A stretch of DNA of 64,000 bases from Hymenobacter sp. BT730 (GTDB lineage Bacteria; Bacteroidota; Bacteroidia; Cytophagales; Hymenobacteraceae): NCBI RefSeq assembly GCF_030542105.1, contig NZ_JAUOFB010000001.1, positions 1-64,000 on the forward strand. Direction: 5' to 3'. Position 1 is the stretch's first letter; each line of letters begins with the position of its first letter. The position numbers and the translations under genes are program-made. The notes below the pieces were generated by a model. The model ran no database searches and was not told where the DNA came from. It saw only the letters and a list, made by a program, of their open reading frames with translations. Positions 1-8,996 of the stretch are shown here, piece by piece.

Positions 1-1850
1 ACGGCCGGTGCCGGCTCGCACACTATTACCTACACGGCGAATGGCTGTTCCGCTTCGCAAGCTATTACAGTAAAAGCCCTACCCACGCTGGCTGCCTTTA
101 CGGCCGTTTGTGTGGATGCAGGACCTTTTGCCCTCACGGGTGGGGCACCCGTTGGTGGAGTTTATTCTGGTCCGGGCGTGACTACCCCAGCCCAGAATGG
201 CACGGCGAACTATCAATTTAATCCCGCTACGGCCGGTGCCGGCTCGCACACTATTACCTACACGGCGAATGGCTGTTCCGCTTCGCAAGCTATTACAGTA
301 AAAGCGCTGCCCACGCTGGCTGCCTTTACAGCCGTTTGTGTGGATGCAGCCGCTTTCAACCTGAGCGGTGGCCTTCCTACGGGCGGCGTCTATTCCGGTC
401 CCGGCGTAACGCTGGTCAGTGGCACGACTTACCAGTTTAATCCAGCCACCGCTGGGACGGGGAACAAGACCATTACCTACACCGTCAATGGCTGCTCCGC
501 TTCGCAAACCCTGACGGTAAAAGCCCTGCCCACACTGACAGCATTTAGCGACGTATGTGCTAATGCTAATGCCTTTGTTCTAACAGGTGGAGCCCCTACG
601 GGTGGCGTCTATTCCGGCCCCGGTGTGACGCTGGTCAGTGGCACAACCTATCAATTTAACCCGGCTGCAGCTGGTTTCGGCACCTATACCATCACCTATA
701 CGGTGAATGGGTGTTCGGCTTCTCGCAGCATCAACGTAAAAGAAATTTCCTTAGCTGCGTTTAGTGATGTGTGCGCCAGTGCCTCAGCGTTTGTGCTGAC
801 GGGTGGAGCACCAACGGGTGGGGTATACTCGGGGCCCGGAGTCTCTTTGGTGGATGGTAAGTATCAGCTCAACCCAGCAGTGGGAGGAACTGGTAGCCGC
901 ACCATTACCTACACCGTCAATGGCTGCTCTGCCACACAGAACGTCAATGTTAAAGCTATTTCTCTCACGGCATTCGGTGATGTTTGCGCCAATGATGCTG
1001 CCTTTGATCTATCGGGTGGGGCTCCGGCCGGTGGGGTATACTCAGGAACCGGGGTTTCTTTGGTGGGGGGCAGTGGTAAGTACCGCTTCACTCCTTCCGT
1101 GGGTTCTGGTACCTATCTCATTACTTATAGCGTGAATGGCTGTTCCATCTCACAGAGCATTACGGTAAAACCAGTGCCCACACTGACGGCTTTTTCTCCC
1201 ATTTGCCAGGGCACTTCCCGTATCCTTTCCGGTGGCGCTCCTACCGGCGGTATCTATAGCAGCCCCACGGCCGGGGCGGTAACGCAGCCATCGGCAGGAA
1301 CCTATGTGTTTAATGCGGCTAAAACGCTGGGGGCCGGAACTTACCAAATCACCTACCAGGCACCTAATGGCTGCTCTGTTTCGCAGTCTATCACGGTAGT
1401 GGCTACTCCTACGCTGACTGCCTTCAATGATATGTGCCAGACGGCGGCGGCTATCACGCTTACCGGTGGTGCCCCTGCAGTGGGAGCTGATGGTATTAAT
1501 GGTGTGTACTCCGGACCCGGGGTTTCGTTCTCCGGTGGCGTTTACCGCTTTACTCCATCAGCCGCTGGAGCAGGAACTCATACCATTTCCTATACTACCT
1601 CCTGCGGAGTGGCTTCTCGCCCCGTTACTGTTATTGCCACGCCTACGTTGGCTCCATTTGCAAAGCCCGTCTGCACTAATGGTACGCTGGCCCTCACGGG
1701 AGGAGCACCGGCAGGCGGCACCTGGTCAGGGCCGGGGGTTACGGGTTCTACCTTCAGCGCGGCAGCAGCTCTGCTGATTGGTCCCGGGCCATATATCATC
1801 ACCTATACTACCGGCTGCGGAACTGCCTCCCAGCCCCTCACCGTAACCAA
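1..1850 (+). repeat. Tandem Ig-like repeat array inside the surface protein
   Basis: Units of roughly 195-230 bp repeat in frame through the first 1.85 kb. The two leftmost units are nearly identical in DNA: bases 1-117 match bases 229-345 with only a few silent changes, an offset of 228 bp or 76 codons. Later units keep the protein pattern but differ much more in DNA. This suggests recent duplication at the left end of the visible array and older divergence to the right. Confidence 0.85.
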
Positions 1851-3300
1851 CACCACTACCTGGACGGGCGCTGTATCCAACAACTGGTTTGATGCCAATA
1901 ACTGGACGGCCTGCGTGCCTGATCCTACCATTAACGGTATTGTTCCGGTTCCCAGCGGCTCACGTCCCTACCCTGTTATCAGCGGGGCTACCGGTGAAGT
2001 TCTTACGCTTACGGTAAGCGGTAAATGGACGCTGCCCAGCGGCAACCTGGACCTATATGGTGATTTTGATACCAGTGGAGGCGGCACCTTTAAGCAGGAT
2101 GCCGGTACTTTCACCCTTAAGGGTATAAACCAGGCTATTGCTGGAGCCACATTCTATAACCTCACCTCGGGTACAACGGGAATAAAGTCCCTCACCGGCA
2201 ATGTGAGTGTAACGAACCTACTGAACATGCAGGCTGGTATTATGGAAACCTCCATGGGCTACATGGTAGACCTGGGTACCTCAGGGGGCATCAGCGAATC
2301 CGATGCCAGCTATGTGCTTGGGCGGGTAAGAGCCATTCGCACCGTTCCGCTTTCGGGTGTGCAGCCATTCGGCGGCATTGGTTTGTCGCTGGCAGTTAAT
2401 TCCGGCCAGTCTACGGGGATTACTACCGTGATGCGGGTAACCGGGCCCAATACCGCTCAAACCGGATTGCCGGGCAGCACCAGCATTCTGCGCTACTTTG
2501 ACGTTTCTGCTGCCGGGGTAAACTTAACCTCACCGCCACTGGACCTGACCGCTACGTTTGGCTATCGGGAAATGGAGCTGAATGGCATTACGGAAAGCAA
2601 CCTGGCGCTTTTCCGGTCTACCAACAATGGAGCGAGTTGGGGTCAGGTGCGGGGCATTATCTCCGAATCGGCCAATAACTTCTCCGGTGCCCGGCTAACG
2701 AGCCTGGGCCGCCTCACCCTGGGTGACCGGGGCCTGCCGCTGCCTGTTTCGCTGATGTCTTTTGCGGCCAAGCGCCAGCAGCAGACCACGCTGCTGACCT
2801 GGAGCACAGCCAGTGAGAAAAACAATGAAGGCTTCTCGGTGGAAACCTCGCACAACGGGGTCAGCTTCCAGCCCATCGGCTTTGTGAAGTCTCTGGCTAG
2901 TAACTCACAAACGGTGCAGACCTATTCCTTTGTTGACCGCGCCAACCGGCCAGCCGGCGTACAATACTACCGTCTGCAACAGGTGGATCTGGATGGTAAA
3001 GCCGGCTATAGCCCCGTACAAACAGTGGTGGTACAGCCAGGAGGAACCCAAATGGCCGCGTACCCCAACCCCTTCCATGGTACGCTGTCTGTTGATGTGA
3101 GCCTGGTGGCCGCATCACCGGTTACCATTATCATGCACGATGCCTTGGGCCGGGAAGTGTACCGTACCACAACCAGAACCTTGCCGACGGGGATGCATAC
3201 CCTGCAGGTTACGCCGGATAGCAAGGCGCAGGGCATGTATATGCTAAATATCAGTATTGGCAATGGCCCAACTCAGCATATTCGGGTAGTACAGCAGTAG
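1..3300 (+). CDS. T9SS-secreted protein with tandem Ig-like repeats, 3' part
   Basis: The reading frame is open at the left edge, so the true start lies outside the window and about 1,099 residues are visible. From base 1 to about 1850 the protein is made of one partial and eight full repeats of about 65-80 residues. Each follows the pattern PTLxAF, VC, SGGxPxGGVYSGPGV, YxFNP, ITYTxNGCSxSQ, with one Cys near each end that could pair. A beta-rich stretch follows. After it comes the FN3-like module often found before sorting domains (LPLPVSLMSF, WSTASEKNNEGFSVE, YYRLQQVDLDGK). The last 80 residues start AYPNPF and end in a basic tail, as in type A T9SS C-terminal sorting domains. It is therefore probably exported by the T9SS encoded at 26635-32356 and attached to or released from the surface. 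Ligand and function are unknown. Confidence 0.9.
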   Translation, partial: TAGAGSHTITYTANGCSASQAITVKALPTLAAFTAVCVDAGPFALTGGAPVGGVYSGPGVTTPAQNGTANYQFNPATAGAGSHTITYTANGCSASQAITVKALPTLAAFTAVCVDAAAFNLSGGLPTGGVYSGPGVTLVSGTTYQFNPATAGTGNKTITYTVNGCSASQTLTVKALPTLTAFSDVCANANAFVLTGGAPTGGVYSGPGVTLVSGTTYQFNPAAAGFGTYTITYTVNGCSASRSINVKEISLAAFSDVCASASAFVLTGGAPTGGVYSGPGVSLVDGKYQLNPAVGGTGSRTITYTVNGCSATQNVNVKAISLTAFGDVCANDAAFDLSGGAPAGGVYSGTGVSLVGGSGKYRFTPSVGSGTYLITYSVNGCSISQSITVKPVPTLTAFSPICQGTSRILSGGAPTGGIYSSPTAGAVTQPSAGTYVFNAAKTLGAGTYQITYQAPNGCSVSQSITVVATPTLTAFNDMCQTAAAITLTGGAPAVGADGINGVYSGPGVSFSGGVYRFTPSAAGAGTHTISYTTSCGVASRPVTVIATPTLAPFAKPVCTNGTLALTGGAPAGGTWSGPGVTGSTFSAAAALLIGPGPYIITYTTGCGTASQPLTVTNTTTWTGAVSNNWFDANNWTACVPDPTINGIVPVPSGSRPYPVISGATGEVLTLTVSGKWTLPSGNLDLYGDFDTSGGGTFKQDAGTFTLKGINQAIAGATFYNLTSGTTGIKSLTGNVSVTNLLNMQAGIMETSMGYMVDLGTSGGISESDASYVLGRVRAIRTVPLSGVQPFGGIGLSLAVNSGQSTGITTVMRVTGPNTAQTGLPGSTSILRYFDVSAAGVNLTSPPLDLTATFGYREMELNGITESNLALFRSTNNGASWGQVRGIISESANNFSGARLTSLGRLTLGDRGLPLPVSLMSFAAKRQQQTTLLTWSTASEKNNEGFSVETSHNGVSFQPIGFVKSLASNSQTVQTYSFVDRANRPAGVQYYRLQQVDLDGKAGYSPVQTVVVQPGGTQMAAYPNPFHGTLSVDVSLVAASPVTIIMHDALGREVYRTTTRTLPTGMHTLQVTPDSKAQGMYMLNISIGNGPTQHIRVVQQ

Positions 3301-3318
3301 CCCACTCATAAGTGCATT

Positions 3319-3351
3319 AAAAAGCCTCCTGCGTTATGCAGGAGGCTTTTT
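3319..3351. terminator. Bidirectional hairpin terminator
   Basis: A 14-bp perfect stem (AAAAAGCCTCCTGC and its complement) with a 5-base loop lies between the convergent repeat-protein and serine dehydratase genes. A and T runs on the two sides let it work in both directions. Confidence 0.85.
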
Positions 3352-3363
3352 TTGTTGTTTAGC

Positions 3364-4269
3364 TTACTCCGTATCCTCGTCGGGCAGGATATTGACATCC
3401 TGCACCAGCACCATCTTTTCAATTTCCCGCCCCCGGGTAGTATTAGCCAGGCCGCCCAGGGCAGTTTCCTTATAGCGGGTTTCCATACTTTGGCCTACCT
3501 CACCTAATGCAGCCACGCACTGGTCTACCGGAATAACGGGGTCTACGCCCGCAATGGCTATTTGGGCCGAGGAGAAGGCAATAGCCGCAGCGGAGGCGTT
3601 GCGCACCACACAGGGCACTTCAACCAGCCCGGCTACCGGGTCGCAGACCAGGCCCAGCATACACTGAATGGTGACAGCCACTGCCGCAAAGGTGTAATCA
3701 ATTGAGCCCCCTAAACAGTATACAATGGCTCCGCTGCCCATAGCTGCCGCCGAGCCGGTTTCGGCCTGGCAGCCCCCCACCGCTCCGGCCAAAGAAGCGT
3801 TTTGCTCAATGATGAGGGCAATACCGGCTGCCACCAACAAGCCTTCCAGAATCTTTCTGTCCTCGAGTTTGTGTAGATCCTGCAGGGTAACCAGCACACC
3901 AGGCAGAATGCCCGAGGCCCCGGCTGTGGGCGCGGCTACCACGCGGCCCATACAGGAATTCACTTCTTTAGCGCCCAATGCCCGCACTACCAGCTGCTTA
4001 AACTCCGGCGAGAGTACCGTAACAGGTGAAGCAGCTATCTTCTTTGCACCATTGTTGATCATACCTGAGCGGGAGGTCATGTCTCCGGTCAGGCCGGTAT
4101 GCACGGCGTCGCGCATCACATCATAGGCGCGCTGTAATCCGTTCCATATTTCCTCCTCGGTACGCCCTTTCTGCTCTATTTCGTAGGTGAGCACAGGCTG
4201 ATACAGGGGCTCACCGGTTTTAACGCAGTGGGCCTGCCAGGAAGCAAAATCAGTGAATAATAAAGACAT
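3364..4269 (-). CDS. sdaAA: L-serine ammonia-lyase, iron-sulfur-dependent, alpha subunit
   Basis: This enzyme deaminates L-serine to pyruvate and ammonia with a [4Fe-4S] cluster. The visible motifs are those of the alpha (catalytic) domain: SGMINNGAKK, NSCMGRVVAAPTAGASG, GGCQAETGSAAAMG and CDPVAGLVEVPC. The cluster cysteines in the last two motifs are all present. I place the start at MSLLFTDF, which gives 301 residues, the usual size of a stand-alone alpha subunit. The open frame extends 28 codons further upstream but that stretch does not look like the family. The beta (ACT-like) domain, fused at the N-terminus in many relatives, is absent here and from the neighbouring genes, so a separate beta subunit should be encoded elsewhere. 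Confidence 0.9.
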   Translation of the reverse strand: MSLLFTDFASWQAHCVKTGEPLYQPVLTYEIEQKGRTEEEIWNGLQRAYDVMRDAVHTGLTGDMTSRSGMINNGAKKIAASPVTVLSPEFKQLVVRALGAKEVNSCMGRVVAAPTAGASGILPGVLVTLQDLHKLEDRKILEGLLVAAGIALIIEQNASLAGAVGGCQAETGSAAAMGSGAIVYCLGGSIDYTFAAVAVTIQCMLGLVCDPVAGLVEVPCVVRNASAAAIAFSSAQIAIAGVDPVIPVDQCVAALGEVGQSMETRYKETALGGLANTTRGREIEKMVLVQDVNILPDEDTE

Positions 4270-4364
4270 GGGTGGGATAGTAAAGGTGGAAGGGCCATCC
4301 AGTAAACAGAGGCGCCCGGGTGGAGGTGCGAAAATCGTCATAATTTCCGGCAACCCACACGCAC

Positions 4365-4401
4365 AAAGCCCCTATACGCCTGTACGACATATAGGGGCTT
4401 T
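4365..4401 (-). terminator. Hairpin terminator after msrB
   Basis: A 12-bp stem (AAAGCCCCTATA and its complement) with a 13-base loop lies just past the msrB stop on the minus strand and ahead of the serine dehydratase start. Confidence 0.75.
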
Positions 4402-4423
4402 ATGCAGGTGCAAGGGAGCAGTA

Positions 4424-4894
4424 TTATAGCGCAGGGGCGCCTTCACTGACCAGCTTAATAGCGGCCGAGTTGATACACAGGCGCAGGCCGCTGGGTGGGG
4501 GGCCATCAGGGAAAACATGGCCCTGGTGGGCATCACAGGTATTGCAGAGCACTTCTACCCGCGTCATGCCATAGCTGGTGTCCTTTTTATATTTCAGGGC
4601 ATTTTCCTTCACAGGCTGTGTAAAGCTGGGCCAGCCAGTGCCCGACTCAAACTTGGTACGGGAGTCGTACAGGGGGGTGCCGCAACATACGCAGGCATAG
4701 AGGCCTGCCTCGTGGGCTTCGCAGTACTCGCCGGCAAAGGCACGCTCGGTACCATGCTGGCGCGTAATGTAGTATTGCTCGGGTGTTAGCTGGGCTTTCC
4801 ACTCAGCATCCGTTTTCTCTACGCGCTTATCGGGGGCCGGGCTGCCGTGGTTGGCCAGCCGGATGACGTCGTTCCAGGTTTGCATAGCGGGCAC
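4424..4894 (-). CDS. msrB: Peptide-methionine (R)-S-oxide reductase MsrB
   Basis: The protein reduces methionine-R-sulfoxide in damaged proteins, using thioredoxin. The 156 residues contain the zinc-binding pairs CVCC and CNTC, the ESGTGWPSF motif and the catalytic motif near the C-terminus, here RLCINSAA with Cys140. Most relatives have RYCINSAAL, so the Tyr position is Leu in this copy. There is no signal peptide, which points to a cytoplasmic enzyme. A second Met three codons in is an equally possible start. It reads toward sdaAA but a hairpin separates them, so it is probably its own transcription unit. Confidence 0.93.
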   Translation of the reverse strand: MPAMQTWNDVIRLANHGSPAPDKRVEKTDAEWKAQLTPEQYYITRQHGTERAFAGEYCEAHEAGLYACVCCGTPLYDSRTKFESGTGWPSFTQPVKENALKYKKDTSYGMTRVEVLCNTCDAHQGHVFPDGPPPSGLRLCINSAAIKLVSEGAPAL

Positions 4895-4996
4895 TTCAGA
4901 ATTTTAGAATACAAATAACAGATACCAGGCAAACGCCCAAAGCCCACCCGATGTTTTCAGCCCTCCCTAATTGCCCGCCATACGTAGAGTTTAGCT

Positions 4997-6514
4997 ATGA
5001 AACTTCTCTCCGCTCACCAGATTCGCCAGGCTGATAAGGCTACTATTCAGGCCGAAGGAATTCGCTCCGAAGATCTGATGGAGCGGGCTGCTACCGGCTT
5101 TGCGCAGTGGCTGATGCCACGGCTGCCGCTACGAGCTCCGGCCCGGGAAATCCATGTGTTCTGCGGCCCCGGCAACAATGGCGGCGACGGGCTGGCCGCC
5201 GCCCGCCTGCTGCACCAGGCGGGCTACCCCATGCAGGTATGGCTATTGCCTGCCGACCAGCACTCCCCTGATTTCATCCTGAACCGGCAGCGCTTACCGG
5301 CTGATGTTTCTTGTCAGGAGCTTCAACCATCTGCACTTCCCAGCCTGCCCGCCACCGCCGTGGCCATAGACGCCCTATTCGGCACGGGACTGAGCCGGCC
5401 GCTGGAAAGCATGGCCGCCACGGTAGTGCATCACCTCAACCAGGCAGCTACTACGGTTATTGCCATTGATATTCCTTCCGGGTTGTTGGTTGATGCACCG
5501 CAGCCTGCCGAAAGTCCGATAGTAAAAGCTACGCATACTGTCAGCTTTGAGCTACCGAAACTGGCGTTTCTGCTGCCCCATAATGCCCTGTATGTGGGCG
5601 AATGGCACGTGCTGCCCATTGGGCTTGATGCCAGGGTTATCCACAATTTACCTGTGGATAACTACTTTGTAGACGCTTTAATGTTGATGAACCGGCTACC
5701 CCGCCGACAAAAGTTCGCGCACAAGGGCACTTATGGCCATGCGCTGCTCCTGGTGGGTAGCTATGGAAAGATAGGAGCGGGAGTACTGGCCGCCCGGGCT
5801 TGTCTGCAAAGTGGCGTGGGCCTGCTTACGGTTAGTATCCCGGAAGCAGGGTACTCCATCCTGCAAACTGCTGTGCCGGAAGCCATGGCCCTGCCCGATT
5901 CGCAGCCGCATCACCTCTGTAACCTTCCTGACCTGAAGTCCTACTCTGCCATCGGCATTGGTCCGGGCCTGGGGCAGCACGATGACACCCGCGCCTTGCT
6001 GGAAGAATTGCTGTGCACCAGCAAAGCCTCTTTAGTGCTGGATGCCGATGCCCTGAATTTGATGGGTGCCAACCGCCCACTACTGGATTTACTACCACCT
6101 GACTCTATCCTGACGCCACACCCCAAGGAGTTTGAGCGCCTGACAGAACCGGCCCGCGACGACTACCACCGCCTGGAATTACTTCGCGACTTTTGCCGGC
6201 AGTACCGTTGCTATACCGTGCTGAAAGGAGCTTATACCTGCACGGGCACCCCCGCCGGCCAGCTATACTTTAACAGTACCGGCAACCCCGGTATGGCCAC
6301 TGGCGGTAGCGGCGACGTGCTGACCGGGGTGCTCACCGCCTTACGCGCGCAGGGTCTGGCACCGCTGGATGCCTGCCTGGCCGGCGTATATGCCCACGGA
6401 CGCGCTGGCGACCTGGCGGCACTGCAAACCGGGGAAATGGGCCTTACGGCCGGAGAGCTGGCCACCCAGCTCGGCCCGGCCCTGCGGGAGTTGACGCCAC
6501 CCCATGCCTTATAG
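4997..6514 (+). CDS. nnrD: Bifunctional NAD(P)H-hydrate epimerase / ADP-dependent dehydratase
   Basis: The 505-residue protein repairs hydrated NADH and NADPH. The N-terminal half (about 1-220) is the YjeF-N epimerase, with FCGPGNNGGDGLAAARLL, DALFGTGLSRPL and AIDIPSGL. The C-terminal half (about 235-500) is the ribokinase-like dehydratase, with KGTYGHALLLVGSYGKIGAG, LTPHPKEFERL and NPGMATGGSGDVLTG, which carries the catalytic Asp. The fused form is the common bacterial arrangement. The start at MKLLSAHQIRQAD fits the family. The gene ends 3 bp before the convergent UbiA-like gene and no terminator is visible between them. Confidence 0.95.
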   Translation: MKLLSAHQIRQADKATIQAEGIRSEDLMERAATGFAQWLMPRLPLRAPAREIHVFCGPGNNGGDGLAAARLLHQAGYPMQVWLLPADQHSPDFILNRQRLPADVSCQELQPSALPSLPATAVAIDALFGTGLSRPLESMAATVVHHLNQAATTVIAIDIPSGLLVDAPQPAESPIVKATHTVSFELPKLAFLLPHNALYVGEWHVLPIGLDARVIHNLPVDNYFVDALMLMNRLPRRQKFAHKGTYGHALLLVGSYGKIGAGVLAARACLQSGVGLLTVSIPEAGYSILQTAVPEAMALPDSQPHHLCNLPDLKSYSAIGIGPGLGQHDDTRALLEELLCTSKASLVLDADALNLMGANRPLLDLLPPDSILTPHPKEFERLTEPARDDYHRLELLRDFCRQYRCYTVLKGAYTCTGTPAGQLYFNSTGNPGMATGGSGDVLTGVLTALRAQGLAPLDACLAGVYAHGRAGDLAALQTGEMGLTAGELATQLGPALRELTPPHAL

Positions 6515-6517
6515 CCT

Positions 6518-7417
6518 CTAGTAGGCTGCCCAGTACACGGCCAGAAACTGGAGCAGCATCACCCCATCGGCCAGCAAAGCAAAGTAATAGTCAGAGCGGG
6601 ATTCATTGGCCTGCCAGATAACACCAGCCGTCAGGAGCAAGGGCAGCGTGAGCACCCATACATGCTGATTGGTGGCGCCCGGTGGTACCAGCACTGCCGA
6701 AATACCTAGCGCACCTAAAGCCAACAGTTTAGCAGCGCGCACGCCAAAAAGCCCCGGGAAAGTACGGGTACCGCTGAGCCGGTCTTTAGTATAATCCCGA
6801 ATATCGAAAACAAAGGTCAACGACAGGATAAAGAAGAACCGCCGGGCAAACAACACCAGCACCACGGGAGAAAACAGCGGCTGGTGTAGCTGTAGTGCTG
6901 GTAGCCACACCGTAATGGCCGACCAGACGTACGCAATGAGAAAGCCTTTGAGCAGGGGCACGTCGCGCAGGCTGCGTTGCTGGCCCTGATGACGCAGCAC
7001 CGGTAGTGAGTATAGTACCGAAATAAGGGCAAGGTGCCCCAGAAAAGGCGTGAGGTGCAGCCAGCCATCAAAGAGAAAAACCCACCCGGCTATGCCCAGG
7101 CTGACAATGGCTACGCCCAGCAGCGCCCGCCGATGCTGGAGCATCCAGCGCTTGCGGGCCGAGAGCAACTCCGGCTGCGTATATTTATAAGGCAACACAC
7201 TGTCCAGGTTATATAAAAACAGGGTGGCCGTAAATATCAGCAAAGCCAGCCGCAGGGGCATAGGTTGCTGCCAGAACAGAAACGTAGCGGCAGTGAGCCC
7301 CGCCGCGGCCGCGGCCACTAGCAGGCTGCTGTAGAGAATGGCATTCAATACCCCCAGAAGCCCTTCTGCCAGTTGCGCCGCTACGCCTGCCGAGGCAGTA
7401 TGGGGAGAAGGGCACAT
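6518..7417 (-). CDS. UbiA-superfamily-like membrane protein
   Basis: This is a 299-residue protein with about eight or nine predicted membrane helices. Two loop motifs resemble the Asp-rich prenyl-diphosphate sites of the UbiA superfamily: LYNLDSVLP near residue 70 and DIRDYTKDRLSGTRTFP near residue 200. The first lacks the full NDxxD pattern, so catalytic activity is uncertain. Bacteroidota genomes often carry such UbiA-like proteins with unknown substrates. Neighbours give no pathway clue. The start at MCPSPHTAS is taken because no later Met precedes the first helix closely, though LLGVLN could follow an unusual start. Confidence 0.65.
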   Translation of the reverse strand: MCPSPHTASAGVAAQLAEGLLGVLNAILYSSLLVAAAAAGLTAATFLFWQQPMPLRLALLIFTATLFLYNLDSVLPYKYTQPELLSARKRWMLQHRRALLGVAIVSLGIAGWVFLFDGWLHLTPFLGHLALISVLYSLPVLRHQGQQRSLRDVPLLKGFLIAYVWSAITVWLPALQLHQPLFSPVVLVLFARRFFFILSLTFVFDIRDYTKDRLSGTRTFPGLFGVRAAKLLALGALGISAVLVPPGATNQHVWVLTLPLLLTAGVIWQANESRSDYYFALLADGVMLLQFLAVYWAAY

Positions 7418-7493
7418 GGCGAGAGAAAGCAGAGGTTGTACAGCACTTCAGAGATGCGCCGTAAAGATACGTTGGCCGGCTGCTTTCTGACCC

Positions 7494-8177
7494 TTATTCG
7501 CCAGTTTCGTCGTTGGGAGCATCTACGGGCTTAGACTCCGGTGAGCCCTGCTGCCGCAGATAAATAGAAAGTCCCACAATAGAGACAATAGACAGGAACT
7601 CACTCTGCCAGTTCTGGAAAGACTCAAACCAGAAGCGGGAAGTGGCCATGTAGCCCCACACGGTAACCAGGGGTTCCTGCTTATGCATCTGCTCCATATT
7701 ATATACCTCAGCCCCACCTTTGGCGTGCAGCCAAAGGGAGGCCAGGAACAGCAAGGTGAAGGCAATACTAAGCGAGTTTTTATAAAGTGTCAGCCATAAG
7801 CCGCCCCAACGAACGGGGGCGGGGGCTCCTTTGCGGCTGGGATTAGGTTTTCGGTCTACTTCCTCTTCCTCGTAGAGCTTTTTAGACTCAGAGGAGCCTT
7901 TCTGGCGCAGGCCTATGGTGAGCAGCACATAAAGAGCCATTTGCAGAAACTCGCTTTCCCAGTTCTCGAAGGTGGCCTCCACAAAATGGCCGGAGGTAAG
8001 ATATTGGGCAAAGGAAAGGGAGGAGCGGCCTAGCTCCTGCAGCTCATCATTATACTCGTACCATCCGGTAATACTCTGACCAATTAAGGTGAGAACAACC
8101 AATAGCCCGCCTACCAGCAACAGGCCGTTTTCATAGAGAAACCGCCGTAGCGGTGACGATGGGGGATTTTTGCGCAT
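7494..8177 (-). CDS. DUF6766-like membrane protein with internal duplication
   Basis: The 227-residue protein has four predicted membrane helices in two pairs. The two halves are related. Residues about 12-97 and 130-215 both run: LYxN, a hydrophobic helix, a polar stretch, then the pattern FENWESEFLQ in the first half and FQNWQSEFLS in the second, a second helix, and (L)RQxGSxESK. A charged linker, YEEEEVDRKPNPSRKG, joins them. The pattern matches what I recall of the DUF6766 family, which has no known function. The start at MRKNPPSSP is well placed. It is a single gene with no clear operon partner. Confidence 0.75.
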   Translation of the reverse strand: MRKNPPSSPLRRFLYENGLLLVGGLLVVLTLIGQSITGWYEYNDELQELGRSSLSFAQYLTSGHFVEATFENWESEFLQMALYVLLTIGLRQKGSSESKKLYEEEEVDRKPNPSRKGAPAPVRWGGLWLTLYKNSLSIAFTLLFLASLWLHAKGGAEVYNMEQMHKQEPLVTVWGYMATSRFWFESFQNWQSEFLSIVSIVGLSIYLRQQGSPESKPVDAPNDETGE

Positions 8178-8232
8178 AAACGCCCTACGTAAATTCGCTC
8201 AAAAAGTCACTTTAATTCACGGCGTCAACAAA

Positions 8233-8273
8233 AAACACCTGACTACTTCCGCCAGGGAAGCAACCAGGTGTTT
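8233..8273 (-). terminator. Hairpin downstream of ppa
   Basis: A 9-bp stem (AAACACCTG and its complement) encloses 23 bases that can form a further small stem. It lies past the pyrophosphatase stop on the minus strand, ahead of the DUF6766 gene. Confidence 0.6.
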
Positions 8274-8306
8274 GGGTAAACAAATGCTAAGCAGCGGGAA
8301 CCTGCC

Positions 8307-8879
8307 TTACGACTGCAGGCTGGCCGACTGCTCGGCATGCTTCTGACCGAACGTTTCGTTGTAGAGCTGAATGCTCTTCTCCACAATGTGGTAGGCATCT
8401 TCGCGGCCCATAAAACGCTCTACGCTCACGTGCTTATGCTCCAGGGCTTTATAGTCCTCAAAGAAGCGCTGCATCTCCAGCAGGGTGTGTGGGGGCAGAT
8501 CGGCAATATCGTTGTAGTGGTTTACCGATACATCGTGGGCAGCTACGGCAATGATTTTGTCGTCTTCCTCGTCGCCATCAATCATCTGCATCACCCCAAT
8601 TACTTTGGCTTCTACCAAGCACATGGGTACAATGTCTACCGAGCAAAGCACCAGAATATCCAGCGGGTCTTTATCGTCGCAATAAGTGCGGGGAATAAAG
8701 CCATAGGCTGCTGGGTAGTGCACGGCCGAGAACAGCACCCGGTCCAGCTTGAGCAGGCCGCTGTCTTTATCCAGCTCGTATTTACCTTTTGAGCCTTTGG
8801 GAATTTCAATAATGCCGTTCACAACCTGCGGGGCATTGTCGCCAAGGGCTACGTCGTGCCAAGGGTTAAAATGAGTCAT
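8307..8879 (-). CDS. ppa: Inorganic pyrophosphatase, family I
   Basis: The enzyme hydrolyses pyrophosphate from biosynthetic reactions and so pulls them forward. At 190 residues it has the soluble family I size. Key motifs are [17 protein letters not shown], the phosphate and metal-binding stretch [24 protein letters not shown] (with its DxxDPxD acidic cluster), and [14 protein letters not shown]. The start MTHFNPWHD is typical of Bacteroidota homologues. The C-terminal [12 protein letters not shown] tail is a short extension. Confidence 0.95.
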   Translation of the reverse strand: MTHFNPWHDVALGDNAPQVVNGIIEIPKGSKGKYELDKDSGLLKLDRVLFSAVHYPAAYGFIPRTYCDDKDPLDILVLCSVDIVPMCLVEAKVIGVMQMIDGDEEDDKIIAVAAHDVSVNHYNDIADLPPHTLLEMQRFFEDYKALEHKHVSVERFMGREDAYHIVEKSIQLYNETFGQKHAEQSASLQS

Positions 8880-8996
8880 TTTTAAGTAGCAGTTAGCTAG
8901 CAGCGCAAAGCGGGGTAGCCGTATGAAAGAGAAACTGTGTTTTTACAAGTATTTGGCAGTAGACTGACCAGTAACTGCTGGTAGCTCCTCCCGGTT

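Noticed and set aside
1..1850. Repeat array considered as CRISPR
   Set aside because: The repeats are in frame, 195-230 bp long and encode Ig-like domains. There is no short repeat-spacer pattern.
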